Source: Atriophallophorus winterbourni
Lineage: Eukaryota; Platyhelminthes; Trematoda; Plagiorchiida; Microphallidae
DNA length: 64,000 nt
Direction: 5' to 3'
Assembly (NCBI GenBank): GCA_013407085.1
Contig: JACCGJ010006490.1
Location: 62,001 to 126,000 of the forward strand
The notes below the pieces were generated by a model that was given only the letters and a program-made list of their open reading frames with translations, was not told where the DNA came from and did no database searches. Each line of letters opens with the position of its first letter. Within the stretch, counting starts at the first letter, position 1. Below are positions 1 to 10,133 of the stretch, piece by piece. A program made the translations under genes and the position numbers.

Positions 1-495
1 CGATTTGCAGTATTGTGTAAGCTAGAATAACGTCGCTCCTCATTCACCTCTGTGTAAAATCAGGCAAACCTTTTATGGCCATTCGCTATTGATATGGGAC
101 CTGCTGCATCCCATCAACGAGCTTTGCAGCTCGGTGGTAAATTATGTGCAAGAGGTCGATGTCTTTGCCCTTGGTGCCCAGGCTGGGATCAAATACTCCA
201 TCGTTGGATGAATATAAGTACTTATAATGTTGGAAATGTGTTTTGTGAGTGAACCGCCTGAAAATTCGCCTTATGATTCATAATATATACCACATACCCG
301 ATTAAACACTTTTCGACAATGCATATTGGGTTTCAGGTTATTAGTGATCCAAATCCCGAGATCCTTTTCAGCGGTGGTCCAAATTAGGTTTTCGTAGCCT
401 AAATGATATGTGTAGTCGTAATTACGGCCCAGATGTAACATAGTACATTTACGTAAGTGGAACGCCATTTGATTTAATAGGGACCAGTGATACAC
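1..495 (-). mobile_element. CR1-like LINE ORF2 relic (RT thumb / C-terminal part)
   Basis: The minus-strand translation from 495 down reads as the part of a CR1-like ORF2 after the RT active site. It has a W-S-L-L-N-Q segment, then KCTMLHLGRN, the EKDLGIWITNNLK block and, after a frame change, IHPTMEYLIPAWAP. The EKDLG(I/V)W and P.(L/M)(D/E)YA..AW blocks recur in the better RT copies at 11.4-11.6 kb and 14.0-14.3 kb. The frame is broken by stops and shifts, so it is a dead, partial copy that runs off the window edge. Confidence 0.75.
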
Positions 496-499
496 AGCA

Positions 500-1240
500 T
501 CAGAAGTGATTGCGATTCACGTAAGCTTTCGTCAAAATTCTTCCACACTTTCGACAACATTTCTCACCACAATTAAATATGGAAATAGTTTTATTCTTTA
601 TAGAGCAGGGTTGTTCATTTGGGTGTGCGAGACATCAATCCAAGGAGTGCAAGATTCTTTTTCAGTTTTGGTCTTGAACAGAAGTCGTGATTTTCCGATG
701 ATTCATAGTCAATTGTTCAGTGTATTCCGTGTCCCTTTCGTGAACACTTCACTTGTGTCTCTAATAAACAGTTTTCATCCTAAAATATTTAGCTTATATT
801 ATTTTAATCGAAAATCTCTATTTTTTCATATTACAAACGTGAAATTTTAAATTAACACTCACGCATCACGTGAAAGTTAATGCAATGATGTTTATCTCCA
901 GTTTCTTTATTGTTGCAGTGAATTAACTGAAGATTGGCAAAATCCCAATGAGATCAGACGCAAAATTGAAGCCATGAATTTTGCATGAACACTTCAACTA
1001 ACAGCGTGGTGAAGCTGGTTACGCAGGTCGTGATTTTGAATCATTGAAATAAAACACGAGTCGCTTTGACTCCAACGGAATCCTCCCAAAATGAGGTTTA
1101 ATCTCCCGGTACACCACTATTGGCCTCTTTACACCACGTGGAATATAAAGTATCGAAATACAAGAATCCTCATACGAATGCATAAGATGTGATAAAGCCA
1201 TATGTATTGGGAAGGGCAAATGTAATTGCGTGTACTATAA
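500..1240. repeat. Dispersed repeat, second copy at 39,960-40,745
   Basis: This stretch aligns base for base, with scattered substitutions, to 39,960-40,745 in the same orientation. Shared landmarks are a CTTTCGACAACA block near 546, GGTGTGCGAGACATC near 620 and the GAATCATTGAAA block near 1,037. The ORFs inside are not conserved between the copies, so it is treated as non-coding repeat. It could be an untranslated part of a retroelement; the family is not recognised. Confidence 0.7.
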
Positions 1241-1499
1241 ATGGTGTGAGAGCATATTAAAATGTTTCAGGGTGGGGATTAAAAAGCACGAGAACCACTG
1301 ATGTATAGTCTAGGCAACTAGAATGACAACATTAAAACAAGACAAAAATAGTGAAAAAGCCTATGGCGCCACAAGGAATGCTGTCTCGCACACTTTGAAA
1401 GTGCGTTCATACCTCGTCGGGACACCCTGGTCTAGACAGAAATCTGAATGTAAGTATAATGATGTATTTTCACATGCAATATGTTTAATGCTCTATCTA

Positions 1500-1716
1500 T
1501 CGCGAACTAACCAATGATCCTGAATCCTAAATATTTACGTTGATAATGTCGTGCGAGAAGGAGCATCTTAGTCTGGTTCATGTTGAATGTCAACCGAAGG
1601 TCATTAGTATGTCGACAAAAAATAATGGCTGCATCGTCAGCAAACAAGATATAACGGGTTTGAATATTATCTATATGTGTTCTTACATATGTGGTTGAAT
1701 TGGTTGTGTGTACCAA
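1500..1716 (-). mobile_element. LINE RT relic with FADD active-site box
   Basis: On the minus strand, about 69 codons read RYILFADDAAIIF followed by FNMNQTKMLLLAR. The LFADDA box is the RT catalytic motif, and the F-N-M-N-(Q/K)-T-K block is the usual following segment in RTE/jockey-like LINEs. It differs from the CR1-like copies elsewhere in the window, so a second LINE clade is likely. The flanks are degenerate. The 1,240-1,500 stretch beside it shows nothing I can support. Confidence 0.65.
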
Positions 1717-1967
1717 CCTTATATAACTGTGGCATACTATGAATGTACCTCATAGGCATAAACGGTCTTCAACACGTTTCGCGGAACTATCTTAAGGAGA
1801 AATTCATTTCTACGATCGATCTTATCGCGCGGTTGAATTGGTTGTGTGTACCAACCTTATATATCTGTGGCATACTATGAATGTACCTCATAGGCATAAA
1901 CGGTCTTCAACACGTTTCGCGGAACTGTCCTAAGGAGAAATTCATTTCTACGATCGATTATCGCGCG
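1693..1967. repeat. Tandem dimer of a 138-bp repeat
   Basis: Two nearly identical units begin with GGTTGAATTGG at 1,693 and 1,831. The start (GTGTACCAACCTTATATA followed by GTGGCATA) resembles the 5' part of the family-A hammerhead repeat found later in the window. The second half, with an imperfect CTATGA..TCATAG stem, is different. It may be a deletion derivative of family A. No ribozyme core could be supported here. Confidence 0.8.
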
Positions 1968-2062
1968 GATGCCGCACTGAAATTGGGAGGTTTACTTTAT
2001 CAGCTAGTTTCTGCATACTCATCCGTAGAAAATCAGCTATGAATATCCGAAGTAGCGCTTCC

Positions 2063-2290
2063 TCAATAATTGTTGCATAATTGTTTATCAACCTTATTAC
2101 TGAATAGCGTGAAGAACATTCGCTTACATCTCACGTGAAGTTGTCTTATTCTGCCCGCATTAAAGATGCATTTCATGAAGTGGCAGTAGTAAGGTTGTTC
2201 AAAGTATTTGATGACATTTGGTGCAATTCTCTCGTCGCCAGGTGCATTTTCTCTCACTAATGCGTTTCGTTGTTTACCCGCATTGTCCAT
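2063..2290 (-). mobile_element. Possible LINE RT finger fragment
   Basis: An open minus-strand frame reads NAPGDERIAPNVIKYFEQP, which resembles the (K/N)APG.D.I.PEVIK finger motif of RTE-like RTs. The rest shows no clear RT sequence. The fragment may belong to the same relic as the FADD fragment 350 bp away on the same strand. Confidence is low because one short motif carries the call. Confidence 0.35.
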
Positions 2291-2626
2291 TACTTGTCAC
2301 ATGCCGGATGATGATATATCAAATATTGATGAACTACCATAACGTAAACATTTAATTCGGTACATTTGGAGCTAATCAATCGACATCCTTTATTTCTTTA
2401 ATTTTACATCCAGCTATCTTTAGTTAGGTCCCGATTCCATCATCAGAGGATTCACATTCAATTCTATCAACATACCCTTTTCATCAACTATAATGATGAG
2501 ACTGATAATATATATATCTGCCCATGGCAATCAAATGCCATAAAATAAGATAAGTACCAGAATTCCAAATTAACAGTCGTTGCTAAACGTGTTTCCACAA
2601 AATTGGCCATATAAACTCAATAAGGG

Positions 2627-3200
2627 TAAATGATTTGTCACATTTTCCGTGACATATGTGAGATCAGTTGCAGCACGTGACAGATTTGACCTTACAACTA
2701 ACGACTTTCATGCAGACAACGCAATTTTCGCTAACATCAAATCGTTTCATGTTAGCGTGGCTAACCAAATGCACAAATCAGAGCACAAACATCGACACGG
2801 CTACAGTTGGTTTGTGTGGTGTTGACGGAAGGTATCGAGTTGCACGAATATTTTGTCACCTGATTTCGCCGCGAATTTACCATCCTCCCGTTGAGAATAT
2901 TGGTCATTGAATTGATTTCACGTTGAGTATTTCTCCAAGTAGTTCCCGACAGTAGTAAACACCGTTGGGTTGATCTAACAGCAGAAACGCAAAACGATTC
3001 AAATTAACCTACGAACTGTAGAAAATCCATGGGTGACGCACACAAAGAACGACACGTCGTTGATGGATGATTCTTGTATGAGTAGATCCGTCTTAGCAAA
3101 CATTGAGATAGATATCCAAAAATCAAACCGATCGAATGAAAACTATAAAAGATATATCCAAAAATATCGGATGTTGTAGCTAATATTAATCTTATACTCA
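2627..3200. repeat. Diverged copy of the 5' non-coding part of the 2.59-kb composite unit
   Basis: This stretch aligns with 12,672-13,245 and 15,257-15,830. It starts at the AATGATTTGTC..CATTTT block and passes through GTGACAGATTTGACC, CACAAAGAACGACAC and TATCCAAAAATATCGGA. It is more diverged than the three tandem copies are from each other and lacks the RT that follows in them, so it is an older solo copy. The minus-strand ORF at 3,004-3,201 is a by-product and is not called. Confidence 0.8.
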
Positions 3201-3429
3201 ATATTTAATTGAAATATTTTCATCGAAACATTTTAACGTTTACCCCGTTTGTTCTCACAATTATAGATGTGATCCGCAGTGCGAGCTGAACTCGGCGGTT
3301 TTCATTCCTTTCACATTGGTTTCAAAGCAAATGGTTGAATGGTAAAATTAAAACTTGTCTTCCGAAAACCGATAAACATTGATGCCGTCCTCAGATTCAC
3401 TCAAGCTCATTCTAAATAGGTATTCGGGT

Positions 3430-4105
3430 CAATAGGGTCGGCCATTTTCTCAAAATTGAGCATTTGTGTAGCGAGGTGCTCAGTAAGAAGCGATCGGCAA
3501 TTTATAAACCATGGATACCCTGAACGTTTTGTAAAGCTTCAATTAAAGCGGGTGGAATATCCTTCACAAAGTTCAGAGAAAAACTGGCGAGACACGGTAT
3601 GCATAACGCATGTGAAATATATTTCTGAAAATATACGTAGAATCTTGAACGAGGTGTCACTAACTGTGACATATAAGAAAGTTAGAACTCTTCTCTCGAC
3701 CTTGACACAACTTAAAGATAAGTTATAATTATATAGCTTTACAAATTTTGTTTATATGATCAAGTGCAAGGATTGCTTTAGCGTATATAAGACAGGACAG
3801 ACAGGGAACTTCACAATAGGATTAAGGAGAACAAGAATCGCATATTAAAATATCCACAAAATGAGACGGCTTATCAGTCTCTTATAAAAGATTCAACTTT
3901 ACCTGAACATCAGCCACATTATGGATCTTGCAAACCTAGGTGTGCTGTGAGTTACCACCAAGCTATATATGCAAAACTTGCATGCAATGGCAGTGGAAAT
4001 CAAGAAGGCTGATCGAAATATAGTCAACGATGTGGATGGGGCAGAGATCTCCACGTTATGGCTCTTGGCACTGCATTAGACAGATCGAATTTTAAGTTAA
4101 AATAA
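3430..4105 (+). mobile_element. Penelope-like element 3' end (RT thumb plus GIY-YIG remnant)
   Basis: An open frame from about 3,456 contains INHGYPERF, RDTVCITHVKYISENIRRIL and the block before LTQLKDKL. This is the thumb/linker region of PLE RTs. After one stop, the same strand at about 3,745-3,810 reads FVYMIKCKDCFSVY followed by a TGQTGN block, the Y.I.C..C...Y.GQT signature of the PLE GIY-YIG endonuclease. A decayed tail (KYPQNE..YQSLIKDS) follows to about 4,040. Stops and a shift inside the GIY-YIG show it is inactive. A second PLE fragment lies at 42.7 kb. Confidence 0.8.
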
Positions 4106-4109
4106 TGAT

Positions 4110-5220
4110 AATATTTAATAATATTTCAATGCTACTCAACTTTAGTCTCGTTTTTCAACACGTCGATTGATTTATCGCTGTAAGTTTTATTAGAACCGAA
4201 TCGGTTAAATAGATATGCTAGACGATGTGCAATATAAGATAAAATTATGCTTGTTATTTGCATGCATGTTCAACATTCACCGATTGTAGTTAACAAAAAA
4301 GTGCTGAACTTGTTTCTAATGACTTATTACAGTAAAAGGAATCGAAACAGCCTCGTCGTTGGAGTGGGGATTAAGTATGATTGTAACACTATCAGTAAAG
4401 TGGTGTTAGGTTACTAAATTGTTACAAATCTTGATAAAATATTGAGAGCTGTGGTTTTTGGTTTAAAGTAAACTAAAATTCAGCGTTAATATGTTTGTTT
4501 TTGTAGCCATTGTTAAATGCAGCTGGTACAACGAAACGCTGTGGTGTGTGAGTGCGGGGATATCAGCAACACTATACATTGAACATGTATAACTGATTTT
4601 AGCGCTTGAACACGAATCACTTTGTGATTCTGCATTGGAATTCCGCATATTACTGTAGTTCGAAAACCGAACTTTTCAGTTAGAGTATATCTCTGCTGGA
4701 CTCGGCACCAGATTATCATTTAAAACTGCCGATAAATTTTAAAGGATATGCGGTAAGTATGCTGATCCACGTGAATCAATCGTGAACCCAGTAGAATCGC
4801 AATATGCGTTTGATGTTAATCCTCGTTTTTAATATGATAAGCATATTGCAAACATTTGCCACATTTTATAACTATACAACTATAATGGATGGGGATGTGA
4901 GCAACACATTACTTTGGTCTACAACTATACTATTCTGCTCTGCGGTCGCTTTTTTGCACAGACACTTCTGGTCTTCTGCTCGGATTCATCCCATTCAGAG
5001 AATTCTGAGCTACTTTCCATCATATCTATCGGAAATTATTCGTTTTACTCTTGTCAACTAATTAACAGCATAGTTGCCATATCGTAGAAAATATCTCAGT
5101 TTGCTCACGCACGCAAACGTTTTCCGATCGCTAACTATCCTACGGTTTTTGCTATCTTAGCAAAGATCGCGTTGAGATACGCATTTTGATACTTGTTTCT
5201 GTATTGTACCTTGTGTGGTT
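4110..5220. other. No feature supported
   Basis: This AT-rich stretch has several short ORFs on both strands, including an 85-codon plus-strand frame at 4,804-5,061 with a hydrophobic start. None has a recognisable motif, splice context or second copy in the window. The hydrophobic frame could be an exon, but nothing supports it. Confidence 0.5.
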
Positions 5221-5224
5221 AACC

Positions 5225-6650
5225 AGTTAGAGTGGATTATTTGAAAAATGACGAAATCACCGGTTCCAAATTAGACACATCGACCTGCCGACCAAACGTC
5301 CACCTCTCAGCCGAACAGCCCACTTCAGGCTACTAACACGTTTGACCGCATCACGAGATCCAACATACGGACTAAAAATCGATAGATCAAGCTTTGATAG
5401 CGACATCGAACAAACTTGACCTCAGTGCGAACGCAACAATGGTCACTACCGGCCCAGCTGTTAGGACAAACCTCGACACGCAAAATTGTCCCGAGGTCAC
5501 ATGCTAAGCGTGTGAACAACGGGTGAGTCCCATGGCAAGTAAAGTTATAACGTGTTTTCCGTGTATGGGTATGATCCGTGGTAAATTTGACCGTACTTTA
5601 GCCCCTGATTCAATAGGATTAATAAATACTGAAAACGTTCCAGGCTCCTGCTATGTCTGTGTTCTTTGCAGAGCTAAATCCTTGCACGTCCGATACTTTT
5701 GAAGCAAAATTAGAAAATACAATGGCCAGTTCGAATTTAGCATTCAACGTGTTGAGGAAATATTGGTATTCATGTGAGTACGCCAGTGATCACTAATGTA
5801 AACCGTTAAATCAATACAGCATTTTCGGAGCCACCATTGAAGTAATCTGAGACTAAGGCTACCGGTGTTCAAAAATGAAAAAAGCATGATTAATCCCGTT
5901 TTGGGAATCAGATAAAAGACCACGGAAGTAGGACATTCTTACAGAGATATGCTGTTACGGTCGACCTCAGCTGTACACTCAAAAATGCGGTATCCGACTC
6001 ACAAATGCAAGCCCAAATGTTTTAAATTTGAAAAACATCTGACTTTCCGACACGCAAAGAGAACTTTCCATTCGCGTTGAGCGTTATATGTAGGAACGTT
6101 AGCGAGTCCCAAGAAAGCCTGTTTGATAGCAAACAGAAACAGGACGTCGAGAAATGGACTCAACGTTGCCAACTAATGCAAATTAAACATAGTATCGCAT
6201 TAAAAGTGAATCGCGTAACTCGCCACTCAACTTCAGCTCATATTGGTCAACCTCGCTTGCTCTAGGTAACACAGAAATGGGAGGCTGATATCGAGACAGA
6301 TCCCTATTCAAACTGCCGCATATATCCCGATGTAGCATTGTGGGAGAGATAGGGTAACTTAAACGCCATGGAAAGAACTGTATCACAAATTATAGTTCCA
6401 CATAGTGTACCAACAAATACTTGTCGAACTTCGATTGAGGAAATCGTAGAGCACGACGTCAAGCAATGGCGCTGCATTGCGTGTTCTCTAGGTATTTCTA
6501 ATGCCGCTGTTGTGGACACTTTTCGAGTTCCTTTTTCGTCAAAATATAAAGGGGATGAAACAAAACCTATAAAGATTACGTTCTTCACCAGTGCTATGGC
6601 CTAACTTTTAAGGTCGGAATCGAAAAAAAGAAAACAAACACTACCCAATG
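5225..6650 (+). mobile_element. CR1-like LINE: 5' part and ORF1 relic
   Basis: A broken ORF1 runs along the plus strand. Near 5,550-5,690 it has a cysteine motif, CFPCMG then CYVCVLCRAKS, shared with the ORF1 copies at 15.2 kb and 44.2 kb. At 6,080-6,265 it reads VICRNVSESQESLFDSKQK, matching VICTNVTESLETLFEAKQK in the 43.8-kb copy. At 6,368-6,600 it has the C-terminal block AAVVDTFRVPFSSK..PIKITFF. These are the zinc-finger and RRM-like parts of a CR1-type ORF1 protein, which binds element RNA. The 5' leader near 5,240-5,520 resembles 50,235-50,450. Multiple stops show the copy is dead. Confidence 0.75.
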
Positions 6651-6975
6651 ATGTTAGCGTTAGCCCACCAAAACCCAATGTCATAATTCATAAACTCATC
6701 CATCTGGAGACAGTGGATAACATCGTTTCCATCCAAATGGGAGAAATCAATACATCACAAAACGTTGTAGGTCCGACTCAAATCGAGTCGGACTGACCAA
6801 TTCAAACCGAAACCCAATGGTCGACCAATGGTCAGGCACTGACTATTCAGAGGGATTCGGCATCACACTGTTAAACGCCTTATGCCAGAACCACGTGATC
6901 CATCACTACTTGTTAATTCCGACTCCAGAGAACCCGGCCTAATAACTTCAGTTTACAACCCCGTCATTACTCACG

Positions 6976-8105
6976 AAAAGTATAATTAAGTGCATCTTTA
7001 CAAACGCAAACAGCCTTTTGAACAAATTAATCGAATTGTCTGAGATTTGTAATAAAACGCCGCAAGACATATTTGCAATAACAGAAACGTGGTTCCATGC
7101 ATCATTGTCTAATAATTAACTCTCTTTGCCCAGCATGTCTCTATTCCCGCGTGACCGTTTAGGTGATGGCAAAGGAGCAGCACTCTTCTTCAAGCAATCG
7201 TTTATCTGTAGCGCTATGAACGATCAAACCCTTGAAATAACTGACACACTTTTGTGCTCTTTGACTCTTACTTCAGGAGACGAATGCATTATTGGTGTGA
7301 TCACGTTGTCTTAGAATTCGAGTACGTTTGTAGCGCTTGGCGCAACAGTGACGGAACAAAATGCGTCAGAAGGGTGAACTACCGTGCGCAGTGTGCTGAG
7401 TACAAATCACTAGTTTCCCATAACTCGATTACTCCGACCCGGATAGTCATTGGCAATCTCTCTTACAGCACCTGAAATTGATATTGGAGAAACATTCAAT
7501 GTTCGTCCTGAAAAAAACTTCTCAAAGGAATACCACGAAGCAGGATTATAAATTGGATGAAACAACGGTCAGTAGCATGGAGGTTTCACAGGGCTACCAA
7601 CACAGCTGATCCTTGAGCACAATTTACATGACAGCGAAACCAAGTTATCAGCTTAATTCGAGATGATTGATTTCTCAGATGCGCCAGAATCCGAAGCTTT
7701 TATATAGTCTCGTAAACGATAGAACGGATAATAAACCAGGAGCCTTTAACCTACAAACTTCGTCCGGCTTCACTGAATACATTAATCAGGCCGCTGACCT
7801 GTTAGCAGAATTTTATGCGGGATGTTTTGCGCCCAAATCCACGGAGAATGATCAGGAACCATCACTCGACATGACCGACCGACCTTGAGTAAATATTGAT
7901 TATTCCGATGGTGGTAGCGCCGCACTTACAAAAATTAAACATAAAGAAATCTTCAGGACCAGACGAGATAACTCCAAAGCTGCTTAACACCTGTCATATG
8001 CAGCTATCTGAACCTATATCCTGCATGTTTAGTAATCTGCTCCAAGCTGGCGTGGTATCCAAAGACTGGAAACTGGAACGAATAATACCCATTTACGAAG
8101 GTAAT
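6976..8105 (+). mobile_element. CR1-like LINE ORF2 relic: endonuclease and RT fingers
   Basis: From 6,990 the frame reads NSLLNKLIELSEICN, then IFAITETWFHASL, which is the APE-type endonuclease start with its catalytic E in ITETW. It continues to TDTLLCSLTLTSGDECIIGV near 7,245-7,305. After shifts it resumes with the linker (NPKLLYSLVNDRT near 7,687) and the RT finger block (KKSSGPDEITPKLLNTCH near 7,940; WKLERIIPIYEG near 8,070). The frame stops at 8,100, where the 3' tail of an opposite-strand LINE begins. The region is frameshifted throughout and truncated before the RT active site. Confidence 0.8.
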
Positions 8106-10010
8106 TTGCAAGATTATTCAAGGTTTTTAATGGTCTAAAAAGCAACAAGATTAACAACAAACATAGGATGGTAAAAATTGAATAAATCCTGTAAATTGAA
8201 TTGAACAAATCCTGTAAGCGATGGTTCGGGGTGTGGAATGTTTTGTAAAGTAACATAAGGTCTCCTCTGATTCGTCGATAGGGAAATTCGAACAGATTCA
8301 GTTGAGCTATCCTTTCATTATAACGTTTGTTTCGGATGCTAAGAACTAGTTTTGTTGAGTGATGATAGATTCGCTGCATAGGTTCCACATCATTCTTGAG
8401 CCACGGAGATCATGAAGGCACCCTGTATTCCGTGACTGGCCTCAAGTATGTATTCATGATCCTTGGGAATATCTTGGCGAAAATTTCCCAAATACTTGTT
8501 TGAGTAGATTTAGAACACGTGTTGCTTTATTTAATGCACTGTTAGTTTAAAGTGAGGTTTGTAAACTTTAGCATATCCAGACACCCAAATCATTTTTTTC
8601 ACTGCAATTTTCATGAACATGCAAAACTATATGAAATGTGAACTCTACTCGATTCCCCACATTCATGATCCTGCATTTGTTAAAGTAAAACGGCAGTTTG
8701 TTCTTCAACGACCAGCTGTGAAGCGTATCAAGAACTTTGTAATAGCAGACGGTCTTCTGGACTACGAATGCCGCGCCATATCTTTATGTCGTCCGTAAAT
8801 AACGAAATGTTTCATCGAAAAATTCCCGGTACTTCATTGAAATCCACCAGAAAGACGATCGGACCAAGGTCTGAACCATTGGAACTCCGCTGGTTGCTGC
8901 GATTGGTTATGAACTTATTTAGCCAATTTAACAACTTTTCAGTGATACCAAGTCTTTCAAGCTCCTGCAGTAGTAGGATATGATCAACACGAGCGAATGG
9001 TTTCGATATATCAAATTAGCACACGTGTATTGCTTGCCCTTTATCTTCCGATTTTGTCCAATCATCTAGCGTTAACAGTTAATTAGACGAACAGTAATAA
9101 TTACGTCTAAATCCATGCTGTTCACTCGAAAGCAACTGATTATTCTGGAAATGTTTCAATAGATCGTCAAAAATGAGTTGCTCGAGTAATTTTGAAATCA
9201 CAGTTAACAGAGTTACGGGTCAGTAATAAGAAACATTGGATTGATTTGCACTTTTATAAATAGGAGACATTATTCTGCGTTTCCAATGTATAGTAATCAA
9301 TCCAGTTGCCGGTGTTTGCTCGAACAAATATGTGAGTGGTTTGTTTAGCGAACTCGCACATTACTTCAATATTAGCGGGATATTCCGTCAGCCCCAGGAG
9401 AATTTTCAGCTTCAATATTAAATAAAACTTGGAGGACGCGTTTCGAAATAACATTTATTTCACTTATGGGAACCGTGTTTGAAAGTGTTTGATTTGGGAA
9501 GTTTATTGCATGTTCTCTCGGGTTGAATCCCGATGAATAAAACGTGGCTAAAGCTTCAAGAGTTTCTGCTGAAGTTGTTGTTGGTCCAGCTGAATTGTTC
9601 ACCGACACAACTTTAGGTTTTACTTTAGATTGATTGGTAACCATACGATACAATATATTGGGGTTTCGCTCCATCTTGCGTTATATCACTTCTTGGAAGC
9701 ACAACTTGTCTTGGATGAAAAATTTGTTTACTCTATTCCGCAGTAAACGGAATGTTTCCCAGGTCTCTGATTACAGGTTTTGCCGATGGTGTCGCCAAGC
9801 CAGGTTTCGTACCGTCCACCAATTACGAGTTCTGCTAGTTAGTTTAAACTCAAGGTTTTCTCTTGATTCCCTGAGAACGAATTCGATGCTCACTTCGATT
9901 AAAATTTTGAGATTAGATATTAGCCATATCCAAAACTCATGTACGTTGCTGGTTCCCGGATGGCAGTTGAACGTGTTTTTAGGGCATCACTCTAAGCCAT
10001 AGTGTTGATC
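8100..10010 (-). mobile_element. CR1-like LINE ORF2 relic, nearly full RT
   Basis: Read on the minus strand from about 10,000, this gives the linker (RNPNILYRMVTNQSK near 9,665), the finger block (AENSPGADGIS near 9,390), then the RT core with EQHGFRRNYYCSS near 9,120 and an FTDDIKIW active-site box near 8,775. The C-terminal segment QRIYHHSTKLVLSIRNKRYNERIAQLNLF lies near 8,290-8,380, with RRIRGDLMLLYKTFHTPNH. The 3' tail near 8,105-8,160 shares its sequence with the tails at 37.8 kb and 53.2 kb. Several stops and shifts are present. The 3' end abuts the plus-strand LINE at 8,100, consistent with insertion into it. Confidence 0.8.
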
Positions 10011-10133
10011 CGCCTAACTCTTTTACGGGCATCATTTGTTCTTACAGCTTCAAACAGATAGTCAAACTGGATGACGACGTGTTCACTTAGTCCCAGTGGA
10101 CATTCGTAAGCAACGTTATCAATATCATGTTCA

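Noticed and set aside
1693..1967. Hammerhead in the 138-bp dimer (GTTTCGCGG resembles a reversed GAAAC strand)
   Set aside because: No CTGATGA on either strand within the unit; only a CTATGA/TCATAG stem is present.
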